Below are positions 34,150 to 45,394 of a stretch of DNA of 64,000 nucleotides, piece after piece. The position numbers and the translations under genes were made by a program. The notes beneath the pieces are model-generated. The model saw only the letters and a list, made by a program, of their open reading frames with translations. It was not told where the DNA came from and searched no databases. Every line of letters begins with the position of its first letter. Positions within the stretch are counted from its first letter, which is position 1. The DNA is from Fasciola hepatica (taxonomy: Eukaryota; Platyhelminthes; Trematoda; Plagiorchiida; Fasciolidae). The stretch covers positions 2,108,001-2,172,000 of the forward strand of contig CANUEZ040000140.1 in NCBI GenBank assembly GCA_948099385.1. The letters run 5' to 3'.

Positions 34150-34980
34150 ATCTCGGCTGCGTCTAATTTTCTCCGTTGACTCCGATACTCATTTTTGCCC
34201 GGTAAACGATGTTGGACTTATCTTTACTGATGGCAAATTCAATTTAACTTTTCATCTTACTTCGCGCTGTAAACTCCGTGATATGATTGTGCTTGGTTCT
34301 CCATATACACGTGGCCCATGAAATCTGACCATGATCGTTTCATGCACGTCGTCCAACTACTGAAAATAAACGCTGACTACCACCATCATTATCGTTATCA
34401 TCTAGGCTGTCTAACCAGCTACGCCGTCGCTTATCGCCGTCGTCTTGGAGAGGTTCATCCCAACCCGTCTCTCTGTGGCACAGTGACTGGCGCCAGCTCT
34501 TTCCGGGCAGTGGCGAACTTGGCGAGGGAGAACCGTGATCCGGCTCCAAATGGATGAACTATCAGCCCGTGTTCATTGGATGTTTAGTCCATATTGTCTT
34601 CGAGTCACTGGAGAAGATGGGAAGCGTCTACATCTGTAGCGGGCACCCAGACTTGCAGAACTGCTTCGTGTACACTTTGAGACGGCTACTTCTCCCGGCC
34701 AAAAAAAGCATAAGCACTCGACTGCTGGTGTCGTCCGATCTGGGCCCTGTGATGTATGGTCGTTGAGTGACAACATGACATTTGGCAGCACAGCCAACGA
34801 CCACACCAACCCTTCTGGGCTTTGGATTTGTGGCTGGGTGATGGAGTATGTGCCACATCAAGCTTGTGCCAGTTGCTGCCTCACCTGCAGTTTTTCCATA
34901 AACCAAGTTCATGTTGTCGCGTGCTTGAATGTATCCTACCCTCAATTGTGGTTCCCAAAACGGCCTATTATTGAGAAAGC
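34150..34980 (-). repeat. Right arm of inverted duplication 2
   Basis: Pairs with 28730-29560 as reverse complement. Its BEL RT relic is on the minus strand and is continuous with BEL gag, zinc-knuckle and protease relics at 34981-36640 in the order expected for one element. This arm therefore looks like the original location, and the left arm the copied one. Confidence 0.9.
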
Positions 34981-36640
34981 CTATTCTTTCAGGCAAATGT
35001 TTCTTTGTCCTTTATTGCCTCCAGGTTTTTCCTCCAATGCACGGGCTCCTTCAATCTGTCGGTAACGTATTGGAGTTCTGCACTTTCGTTTTCCACATCT
35101 AATCCATCTTCTTGTGACTAGAATTCCCGATCTGTGGGTACGTCAGCAAATTCAGTGCTATGCAGTTGTTGGTATCTGCGCTCATTTTTCTCCGTCTCCA
35201 CCGAAGCCCGATTGATTTTGATCTGCTTGCCATCCCTCAATTTTTGCTATCGTATTGGTTCCAGCTAAATGTCGTCCGCACGGCGTATGATGCTTCGCGG
35301 CCTTACGTTTAATTTCAGGGCCCAGTGCGCACATGGTGCGTCACATTCGGTCGACAGGTGCCTTTCATTATTTCGCCGCTCTTCGACAGTGATTCCTTCC
35401 AGTCTTAGCCACTGACTGAAAATCAACTGCACTAGCTTGAGATCCCATCAGTGGACCGTTTTTGGAGGGCGGTTCTAGGCTGTCTGATTTATTTTGGTTC
35501 AGTGAGGATACTAGCCGTGTGCTGCTTGCCTGATTCGATTGCCCTAGTAACACCTATCGTGCTCACCGCCAATAAAGGCCAGTACCTTTTGATTTCATAT
35601 CTCTGCAAACTCCTTCCTAGTCGAACTGGTGTCCGAGCTACTATCTACAAAGGCCGACACTCTGATCACCCTAAACGGGGTATTTACTTCTATTGGTAAC
35701 GCTCCCAGGCTTGAGGGGTTCAAATAAAGAGCGGAGCTTTAGGCAAATCACATTCAGTTTCAGGTTCTCCCTAGTGTTTAACTTCCCGTCTTTTTGCAGC
35801 AAACAATGGCGCTTTCCGTGGCCACGTTTTTGGTGCAAGTTGTTTTCACCGGGCATATAGTTGCTCTGTGGGAGGCTTCAAAGCAAATAATGCACGAGTT
35901 CAGGCTCCCAGCTATTTCCCAGCTTTCGTCGGCGTCTGCCCTTCCGGAAATGAGAATGCCATGCCCGGGGACGTAGGGTAAAGCACGCTTTCCGTGCCGG
36001 CCGGTCTTTCACTTTCGCGAGATACACTGTGAGCGTTTACTCAAGTAGGATCTTCACAGGGATCCCTGCTTTAGCCTTTTGCTGGAGTTTAGGCCCAGAT
36101 GGCTTACTGTTTCCACGCACAAGGTAGGAGAAACGACTATGTGATATTCGAGCAAGGCAATCTATAAACTACCTCAGGTCCTCAAATGTAGTTCTCCTCC
36201 CAAGCCCGCCGATCCTCTCGGCAACTTCGGCTAGTCTACCATGTGGTCCCTTGGATAAAATGCGCATCATGGCCCTCAGTATTTGCACACGATAACGTCC
36301 GAAAGGTTTTCCTGATGTTACAGAGCAAAGCTGCGGTTATACATCTCAGCCATCAAGCTGACTGAGAAACTGGGCTTGCCTTTTATACCCTCAGCTGCTG
36401 ATTATCTCCCGGCTCAAATGGTTGTCCCAAAAGTTTCTTCGGAAATGCTCGTTCGCAGTTGTAGGTTCCTTCAGGTTCCTGCATCGTGCTTCGATAGATT
36501 GCTTCCCTGTTTATTCCACAGCAGTAAAGTAGCAGACACGAGAACTTCTGTCCTGAATCGGATACCCTCGTTCTACAAATTTCCTTTACCGGTCTACGCT
36601 TTCTCTAGAGGAAAGCAGTTGCCCTTTGAGTAGGTCAGTT
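34615..36640 (-). pseudogene. BEL/Pao relic: Gag, zinc knuckles, protease, RT start
   Basis: Read downward on the minus strand, it follows the 15.9-18.3 kb element. At about 36330-36120 come pieces like AEMYNRSFAL, then GPHGRLAEVAERIGG and RRTTFEDL, matching the Gag stretch GRWAEEAERISRSD...NFEDL. At about 35950-35840 is ADESWEIAGSLNSCIICF followed by EASHRATIC, matching DERWEMARMAGACFICLNTTHRAAAC. At about 35670-35620 is a VSAFVDSSSDTSSTRKEFAE protease block matching FVDSGSDTTLVKERFAD. At 34990-34620 comes the RT beginning (FLNNRPFWEPQLRVGYIQ, WHILHHPATNPK, CAAKC). Many stops and shifts are present. LTRs were not found. Confidence 0.75.
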
Positions 36641-37024
36641 GCGTTCATTTTGCCTACACATCGGTGTTTCAACGGACCCATAAGTTTTTTAGGCAGAAAG
36701 GCATCGATCTCTGTGATTTCCAGGGTCACCTCCTGTTTCTATCTTCCGGGTATCTCTGTATGATTTAGCTTCTTCATCAGCTAGCCTGAGTTGTGCCCCA
36801 GTTCCGTTTTTCTCTATCTATAATTACCACCACTTTCAAATTTACACCTGTGGCTGAAAGACATGAAGTTGCATAGATGGGACTGGTAAACCTAGCAATA
36901 CCTAACGAACATGGGTCATCTGAAAATACCCCAGGGGGGCTTGTAGAGGTGCTTTTTTCCAGGTTCGGTTTTATTCCTTCCTCTCCTCGGCATTCGGATT
37001 GGTTTTCAAGTTAAGGTTGAAATT
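36641..37024. other. Unassigned sequence
   Basis: Nothing recognisable. It may hold the 5' end of the minus-strand BEL relic, but no LTR match is visible here. Confidence 0.3.
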
Positions 37025-37415
37025 CGTAACGTAATTCTGCTTGTGAGCAACGAGTAGCCAAAATGGTGAGTCGCTAAGTCAGACCAGGACTGGTTCGCAA
37101 ATTCTGCGGCGCGAGAATAACAAATTATACGCATGCAACCTACGCAGAAACCCCAGCTGTATGGCCAGAACGATTACCAACGAGAACGGAAGTTCGGATA
37201 AATTAACTATCGGGTACTACCGTCTGGGCAGTCGGAAGTCAGATCAGGAAGATGCCGCGGAATACAATAGAAAGGTACAAACAGGTGTTTTGATGTAGAG
37301 GTTGATGCGGGCTGTGTCCTTTGGAGGACCAACGAGAGTAAAGGGCACAGTCTAGACTGCGCAAGTACATTACCAGGGGAACTGTCTTCCTGGTAGCCTT
37401 ATGTGCATTGTCCGT
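37025..37415 (-). repeat. Decayed BEL-type LTR, minus orientation
   Basis: Aligns with the LTR at 49691-50073. Shared blocks include CGTAACGTAATTCTG against TGTAACGGTTATTCCG at the start, AACAAATTATACGCATGCAA, TATGGCCAGAACGATTACCAACGA, GGTTGATGCGGGC, and GCGCAAGTACATTA. The ends are estimated; no target duplication is identified. Confidence 0.6.
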
Positions 37416-37599
37416 AATTTTCTGTAGCGACTGGTAAGGGAGCACACGCTAAGACTTGATGGACTACACGTTGTGCCTTAGGGCACCGCGGGCTTCCGAG
37501 GACAAGATGTTGTCTACTGAACCTTACGGAACTCTTGAAAGTAGCCACAGCCCTGCAAAAAGAGAGCAGGATGGTCATGTTTCGCTACCCGGGCTTAAT

Positions 37600-38640
37600 A
37601 AAGTTTTTTGACTGAGTCAGCAGACGCCTAATGATGGACGAACCGGTGACTTTTGGATACCGGGGCAACTGCGCGAGACGGATGCCGGCCTGCATGACCA
37701 ACCGGAAGTTTCGTATTACCTTGGGAATTAGCAGGCCGAAAGCAGAAGATGCTCCTCGAGGAGTTCCTCAAAGGTAGGCCTCAGGCCTACGGATTTTTCT
37801 CCTCTACTTGAATGAATTTTTGAAAGGTTTTCCGTACCGCGATCCAGCTTTATAGACGATGCAAAGTTTGAAGGGTCGAGGGATTGCCACGACATCTAGA
37901 GGCTTGACGCTGTAGCTAAATGAGGAACCAAAAGAGGTATGGCCTTAATTGGAAGCAGACCTCACTTACCGATCAATGAATGTGACGTTATTTGGAGAAA
38001 ATTAAAAAATACAGTATACGAGACATAACCGACAAGAGACTCTAGTGCCGAAATGGCAGTAGACTTCAAGCTTGCAGAAAATCTCAAACAGTTGGCCCTA
38101 AAGGCAGGAAATGGACTCTTCAGGATGCGCGCATCAATTTCCTACAGAATGGTAGATCATACACTAGTGTACGAGGGAGAAATAAGGCCACTTTCAGAAA
38201 GCAGGCTGAGGCACCCTCTTTGAAAAAGAAAGCTACCTGATTGGAAAAGATTTAGCGGCCACTTGCAAGGAAGTTGGAAGGGCAGCAAGTGGAACTGTGT
38301 GATCAAATGCTGCAGGACGTCGGGCTTTTCCCACTTAGAAAAAGGAGACCCGTGGGAGACAATATTGGGACGTTTAAAATATTGTGGTTTTTATCGGTAA
38401 TTAGTGTGGAGAGTATATCTAACCTATCAATGAGTGGAGAACGAGAGGCAAGGGTGTAAAACCGTGGAGGCCACCTCCTGGGGCACATGGGAGAGCAAAA
38501 GCCTTCAGCAGTAGAGTAGTTAGAATGTGGAATAGAGTGACTGATGAAATGGTTAGTTTACGGAGGGTAAAGCATTTTGAAAGGATGCCCGATACCAAGT
38601 GGGATATGTTATCCACAAAACCTAAATATTGAGGATTGAG
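37600..38640 (+). pseudogene. LINE-E reverse transcriptase relic
   Basis: The 3' part of a non-LTR RT in pieces. About 37750-37870 reads RGVPQR, then FLLYLNEFLKGFPYRDPAL and DDAKF (the palm with the catalytic DD, the preceding F/A lost to a stop). About 38050-38170 is the thumb-like ENLKQLALKAGNGLFRMRAS. 38274-38420 has LQDVGLFPLRKRRPVGDNI, matching the usual L..LGLFPLKKRRLRGD motif. 38490-38620 ends the C-terminal block (KAFSSRVVRMWNRVTDEMVS in separate frames). Broken by several stops; the endonuclease is absent. Confidence 0.7.
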
Positions 38641-39244
38641 GTGAAAAGTTTAATTTACTCAAGGTTCTCCAGTTTTGATGTTCCCTGCTTACGAAATGGG
38701 GCATTAGGTGTGACGGAAAGCACACTTTAAGGCTGTCCCTTGCCCGGGTGATAGGGAGAGATTTTTTACTCCTCCCTTCTTCATCCAAGCTAAAGAAAAA
38801 AAATCGCTATGCAGCAAAACCGGAAGGAACTACTTGATTCGCCACCGTTGGTTCTAGTTCCTCTTCAGCTGCTAACCTTCCTGGGCTACATCGACAGATC
38901 ATTCAGCGTGATACTCGAGATTGTTTGTTTGTGGTTGTGTCATTCCGTGAATCAAAACTTATACATAATTCCTCCAAAAAGTCGAGGAATCAGCACCCGG
39001 ATGCCTAGTTTCTTCGAAGACGGTCTACCGTCATAACAAATCCTTTGGTGTGAAAAGTGCGATGATTTGATCTACCCCGAATGCTCCAAAATAAATAGTG
39101 ATCTTCATAAAGCCCTCGGCAAATGCAGTGTAATGTTGTTCAAATTGCCGTGCATCAATTTTCCTAAGCCATTAAGTCCTGTCTGGCCGGAAAAGCAGTT
39201 GGTGAGGAAGGCGCTTCCTGTCGCAGATAGGACAAAGTCAGCAC
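38641..39244. other. Unassigned sequence
   Basis: Only short open frames without known similarity; perhaps the 3' untranslated part of the LINE-E relic. Confidence 0.3.
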
Positions 39245-39480
39245 TATAATAATAATAATATTGGTGTGTTTCTCGGCCATGGTCGAGAGGCACGCGCTCG
39301 AGCATGATCATGGAGTAACACGTTACTCAATAAGATGAAATGTTCACAAATTCTAAGTATGAAAGTCGAGAGTATCAGAGATGGAAAAACAACGACAGCA
39401 ATAGTTTGAATGAGTCATTCTGATAATGGTTTGCGCGGCAGTTTTGGGCCAGTTTCGAATCCAGGCTAGGCAGTGGTGTG
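39245..39480 (-). repeat. ATT-tailed dispersed repeat, second copy
   Basis: Related to 4487-4790: ATAATAATAATAATATTGGTGTGTTTCTCG at the start (given here only as the repeat plus GTGTTTCTCG core), a TTCACAAATT block near 39340 and a TAGTTTGAA block near 39402. Read on the minus strand it ends in ATT repeats. No coding sequence. Confidence 0.45.
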
Positions 39481-41690
39481 CGGTGTATATATCGAAAAAT
39501 CGTTAACGCTGTGCCGAGGAGGCATTATGAGCAAGAAAGTCGCAAGCCAAGGAAACCGGAGGCCAACTAAGGTTCTGCAGATGGAGTAAATTTTGAACAA
39601 GAAGAAAAGGGGAAATAATCGACGCTTGCGAAGAGCATAGCTATCCATGAAGACAATGCAGACCCTGAATGACGGATTTACCGGAGTTCAATAAACGGAA
39701 TGAGTTTTGAAGCAGGAGGACATGAGACCAATTTCGTGAAAATGAAAACCGGTGGATGTGGGAGAAACAGCAGTCCATAAAAAGGTGAGTTCAGATTCAG
39801 GATCAGTAACATGTACTATTCAGAAAAGAGAAAGCGCAACTGAAGGGTTCTCAAGAAGTGGAGAGTCGATTTCCGGCCGGCTACGGTTCGGAGGAAAGAT
39901 AACCTGTGGTAACGGATAATAAAGTGGGAAATCTCCGCATGGACTTGAGCTTTAATATGCTGTTTTACCGACAAATATATATGTATGTGTTGACGCACTT
40001 GCCTTCAGTGTTATTCAGCTTCACTTCTGGTAACGTACGACATTGAATGCGTAAGTTTCGTTTGGCAGGGCAAAGTATGTGTCGGTCAATCAGCCGAGTG
40101 TGGCTGTATATTAGCTGCATGCGCGTGAACTGGGATTCGTGTTGGTTGCGTTAGAAAACGCTGAACTATCTGATAAGAAATTAGGGGTATATCCTGTTGT
40201 GAGGTTTGATTTCGGTCCCAGTTGCCATGGGAGGTTCCACTTGAGTCTCTGTCCGTACGAGTCAAAGTGGCATCCTTGGTTAGCCAACTTGGCGACTGAG
40301 ATCGTGAGAGACAACGAACCTGAAATAAAGGGGGATTGCAGTCTGGACGTGGTTCCAGCTGTGGGTTATGATAATATATGAAGACAATAAATAATGGATT
40401 GGTTAGGTCTAAATGAGTGGGGCATGGGTAAAATAGGCTCGCAGTGGATTTGAGTTATACGGCTGCAGGCTGACGAAGTTGCGTACACTGGCTCGGTAAC
40501 TGTGTATGCATTTCAAAGGAATTATGATTTGCCCGTGAGCACGGCATCGTTGGGATATTAATAAAAGACCTAGGGCTTCACGGTTAAGAGTGGTTGGAAA
40601 TGATAACCCTCAATACCGTTTGCTTACGCAGAACGCAGTTTGGCAACGAGGCGATAACAGAGGTTCGAAATAACAGACTGAGCGAGTAGGACTAACATAC
40701 TGTTTGCGTAGAGCTACGCTGTTACTGTCTCCTCCGGTATAGTGATTATTCTATACTGAGTAGTTTCTGAGGAGTCTGAAAGTAGAAGGAACTACTGGGG
40801 TGACAGTGGTGATACATTAGAGGTAATTGGTTACTTGCCCTGGAACATTGACGTGAGTTCATCTATGCTCTTCCTCGATAGTGCTTTCGTACTGAGATTA
40901 AGCTCCAGTGTGAGCAAGGAAATCTGATGTGGATATGATTGCATGGTTACCGTGGTATCTTTTTCGTTGCTATCGTACTGCAAAGCAAGACTACAACGAT
41001 GTGAGGACTGGTTTGGGGAACCGTGATAGGTGGAAATGAGATGGGTCCAAATTTTTGTCAGGGAAGCAAACTCTAACGGTCTACATTCGGTGTTCATGGT
41101 AGGCGGCACAAGGGCCGGCTTCAGGTAGGGAGGTAGAAAGATACACAACTACTGGCATCCATCACGTGGCGCTCCAAGAATGATCCACCCCTTTTTAGAC
41201 GTTGTTTTTAATGGTTTTACCACAGTCAGGTATCTGGCTGTCAGAGAAGGTGGAGCTTCTTTTGGTGGGCGACCACAGCTCTCACCCCCAGGGCCAAAAC
41301 AAGGACAGCCTGTAACAAGCCGCGATGGGAATAGGTCAACCACACCAGTCAATCCGTAGCAACACTACAACCCGGAGACATGGGTCACATGTGACAAGGC
41401 TGGTGTGCCTGAAGGACAAAACAGTGGGGTATTTTTTTCTCACTTTTCTGTGCCAATCTCTTACTTTTTGGTGTTCATGTCTTATTGGTGGTCAACTCTG
41501 TGCAGGGAGACCATCACAGCCAGGAATGTTTGCAGAAGTGCCGCGCTAACACTCGCCATATCCGTGAAGTCAGAACACTCAGGCCGTTTACATGGGACGA
41601 AAAATGCAGGGGGAGGTAGGGCCAACCACAGCCAGCGATTATTCGATGGGGTTCATGTTCAACAAAACACCAGTCTGCACAAAGATGGGG
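39481..41690. other. Unassigned 2.2 kb
   Basis: Contains an 80-codon + frame at 40139-40381 and a 105-codon minus frame at 40831-41148. I recognise neither. No repeat boundaries or RNA genes are evident. Confidence 0.35.
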
Positions 41691-42115
41691 TACAACTTGC
41701 AGCACCAACAACGTGATTCGTCGGTACGCTCCACAGATGGTTTGTAGTTTAGCTGGCTAAGTATCAAATGTTGTATAGGCCAATCGTGGAGGATGCTAGA
41801 GTTCTGTGATAGGGACGGAAGTTGAGCTGTGAGTGATTAATGGTGACCACTAGATGGAAGTTGAGGAGTCTGACAGGTGCTACGTCTTAAGTTAGAGACA
41901 GAGGCAAAGACCTAATAATAATCGGCACTGGAATTGTTCAAAGACCATCTTTCATGCTTCCAGTGGTATTTCATATAATCAAATACGACTTCTGAAGCGC
42001 TGGCCTCAGTCATGAGAGTTACTATGTTTAGGCTTTGTAAACTGGTAGGTTTACGCTTAGGTGATGGCAACTACGGTGTATGGCGTGGCACATCCTAGAT
42101 TATCAAGGGTTCAGG

Positions 42116-43828
42116 TTAGTATCCAAAGCTTTCCTCATAATCTCTGTCAAAAGACATGTAAGGATTCGTAAGTGCGATCAGTTTTTGGATGTCCAGAGCT
42201 ACGTGTATTCTAGACTTAAACATAATTAGGGAATCTACGGAGCGGCTATCAGCTGGGAGTTTGTTCCACAGAGTTGCATATTTCGGGAGGAAGAAGTTTT
42301 GCCTTAAGGATTTCCGAGAAGTAGGGATCGTTATGCGGTGTTCCCTATTACACAGCTGATGTGTCGCGTTTATACTGAACTGAACTTGGCTGGAGGATGC
42401 AGCTTGTTTGTGGAGCAAAGTAAACAAAAATGCGAGGTTGAGTTTTATTCTTCTAAGCCATAGGGGATCAAGCCGCAGGAGTTTACACCGCTGTCTGTAG
42501 GTCAGGGTCGTAGAAGGCCCAAACGGTTTTTTGGTTAATCGACACTGTACATTCTCAATGTCGATAATGTCACGTTTATGAATATTTGAGAACACAAGTG
42601 TACAGTACTCTAGGGTTGGGCGAATATGAGTTTTTTATATCTCTAACTTACTGTTCGTGAGAAGAAAATTTCTCAGCAACAAGCCAAGGGACTTATTTGC
42701 CCGTGCAGTTATGTAGGAAGTGTGTTCAGAGAAATTGAAAGTGTAAGAATATTGCATTCTAAGGTCTCTTATGGTTGGGGAATATGGGATTGAGACACCG
42801 CCAATCTTAAGCGTATCGTAAGGAATATTGCAGTTTAGCGAGAGATAACTACTTTTGTTCACTGAAAATTCCATTTTTCGGTGATCACACCAGGAGGATA
42901 AGGACTCTATGTCGACAGTGATGTTATTCAGTGCTACAGGTAGGTTTCCTCGTTCGAATTCGTAGACTATTTTCATATCGTCGGCAAAACAAGAAAATTA
43001 CGCCACAAATGATGACATTGCAAATATCATTTTAATATAGTAAAAACAGCAATGGTCCTAGAACACTGCCTTGGATAACCCCGCTGTTCACTGGGTGGGG
43101 CCTGATATCTGACCATTGATGCAGGTAACTGGGTGACGGTCTTGTAGATTGGATTTGAACCAACTGAGTAGGGGGCTTTCAATCCCGTACCCCCCAATCT
43201 TTTTGAGTAACTGTAGATGTGGCACTCTGTCGAAGGCTTTTGTCATATCAAGATAGATGATGACGAGTGCTCTGTCTTTGTCGGCAGCTGTTGTTACCAA
43301 ACTCAGAAAGTCAAATTGGCAGGTTTAACACGACCGTGATTTGAGAAATCCGTGCTGTCTTGGACTAGTGAGCTTATGTGTCGAAAGGTAGTCGGTCAGG
43401 TAGTGTTTTACGACTTTTTCTAGCAGCCTCGAGATCATTGGCGTATGATTATTCGGGCGGTAATTGGCGATGTCATGCACAGCGCCGTTCTTGTGCCTAG
43501 GGATAATAATGGATTTCTTCCATTGGTTGGGGAAGGTCCCGGTTTGCAGAGATAAAGTGTATAGGTTTAGTAGTAGTAGGGGAATGTCCGGGCCGCCTAG
43601 AGCGTATATTGCTGATGGTAGGCCGTCAGGACCGGGGTAGTAGGCCGGTTTGAAGGTTTCAATATATCTATTTATATCCGTGGTGGTCACCGCGATAAGG
43701 CTGAGTGAGGAGTTTGTGACGGACGGGGTGACAAACTGGGTACACGATGGACTGAGAGACACGGTGGTTGTGAAGAAAGTATTAAACGTGTCAGCTATCT
43801 TTCGAGGTGGGGTTATGAGGTTATCCAA
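42116..43828 (-). pseudogene. LINE-A ORF2 C-terminal part: reverse transcriptase
   Basis: RT fingers are in 43828-43325: YYPGPDGLPSAIYALGG, WKKSIIIPRHKNGA, LEKVVKHYL, and a TSPRQHGFLKSRSC block that ends in a TAA. 43300-43088 has LVIIYLDMTKAFDRVPH (catalytic Asp). About 43085-42980 carries QGSVLGPLLFLLY with a stop and frameshift, then FADDMKIVYEFERG (catalytic DD) opening the 42976-42635 frame. 42595-42116 is the C-terminal domain. At least three breaks. The amino-acid match to the copy at 13.1-14.75 kb is close throughout. Confidence 0.83.
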
Positions 43829-44159
43829 ATGGATGATCTGTCTTATGCATCGAGTTGATTGTGGGGCACGAGCCCTGTGTAGCCGGGCTAGCTCTTGAGC
43901 TTTGTTTGGGTGGCATAACGCTTTGGTTTCTTGCTTTAGTTGTAGGTCACGGGCCTTTCGGTGAATTTCGTGATAGAGGCATTCCAGTCTGAAGAATGTA
44001 GAAAAGTCTCTATTTCGTTGGTACTGCCGTCGAAGCGCGTCGTTTTTCTGCTTTAGCCTGGCTATATGGTAACCTGCTCGTCTGGATGGATTTTAGGGGC
44101 TTGATGTGTTTTCGATGCATGAGTGTAAACTTGAGTAGAGGAAGTCAGCGGCGAACTGG

Positions 44160-45393
44160 GGATTTGCTGTTAGGAAGACTCGTCCCAGTTTCTGGAGCGA
44201 ATTTGAGAGGGGATATGGTCCCATTTAAAGTGACGGAAGGAGGGACCGTCACATGGTAGGCTAACAGTACGTGGCTTGACTTGAAGTCTGCAACTAACGA
44301 TTTTATGGTCGCTGCCTGTGTAGTCGTTTAGTACGGAGGCAGAGACGTTCGTGAGACCCGGGGTAAATATCAGATCAAGGATGTTATTCTTTCTGGTAGG
44401 TTGTTTTACATGCTGGGCCCACTGGCCCAGGCGAATGCATGAGGCAAATTGAGAATATTTGAAGGGGGCAGAAAAGGAGGACCAGTTTATGCCTGGGGCA
44501 TTGAAGTCGCCTGCTATAAATCTACATCAAAATGGCAGGTCAGCGATGTAATTAAATGCATCAATGATGGGATTAAATGTGGAAGTGTCGTTTCTGGGGG
44601 GTCGATATATACAACTCACAACTATGTTCATCTCGGATAAAGAAATTGTAAACCGTATAAAATCTTCAACATTTGCCAGCACGGTATTTTCCAGTAGGGT
44701 GGCAGATAGGCTGATCTTGACATACCCCATGCAACCTCCACCGCGGCCGTAGATTCGTTGAGTCCTGAAGGTTTGATGACCGATCAGTGATATTTGGTCA
44801 GAAGGTATGTTCTCGGTGAGCCAAGTCTCAGTTATCAGGATTATGTCGAAGTTGTGGACGACAGCCAGTCTTTTTATAGCGGAAAGCTCGTTCAAGATGG
44901 AACGGGAGTTGAATAGTGCAACGGTAAGCATTTCTGTAGGAGGCTTCGAGTCGTTAGTGGATTTGGTAGCCAGGGTGTGCGTGGCGGGGCGATGATCAAT
45001 GGGCTGGTCACTCATGCAGGAAGACTGGATGTGAGTTGCTACTTCCATTTGGGCTGCTCTATCCTTTTCGCCGCACATTGTACATTGGGCCGAACACTCA
45101 TGATGTTCAGTAGAGATTACCACTGGATGCCTAGGTGCTATCGTAACGCGGGCTAATAGATCTGGAGGGGGGTACGGTGGCCCTAGTTGGGACCTTTGAG
45201 GCAAAACATGTACGAATCGGGGGAGAGTTGATAAGGATGCCAGGGGGTCAGCATGGGGGCGGAGAGTAGTAGGGGAGGGGCAGCCATGGTTTTGATGGAG
45301 GCCTTGTGAGTAGAAGGGCGAAAGGCAGAGTAAGTGGGATTTTAATGGAACAGGTGTGATATTTTGGATAGAGTTTGCTGAGGTGGCAGGCAT
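44160..45393 (-). pseudogene. LINE-A ORF2 N-terminal part: zinc finger-like and APE endonuclease
   Basis: ORF2 begins at ATG 45393, one base after the TGA that ends ORF1. An early CTMC...H...C arrangement (CX2C, 13 residues, HX4C) at about 45080-45020 looks like a C2HC finger. The APE endonuclease follows: LTVALFNSRSILNELSAIKR, IILITETWL (catalytic Glu), GRGGGCMGYVK, and VVSCIYRPPRND. The open frame stops at 44527. Similarity continues just below in another frame with AGDFNAPGINWSSF, then ILDLIFTPG and YTGSDHKIVS down to about 44280. The endonuclease would nick target DNA to prime reverse transcription. Confidence 0.8.
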
Positions 45394-45394
45394 C

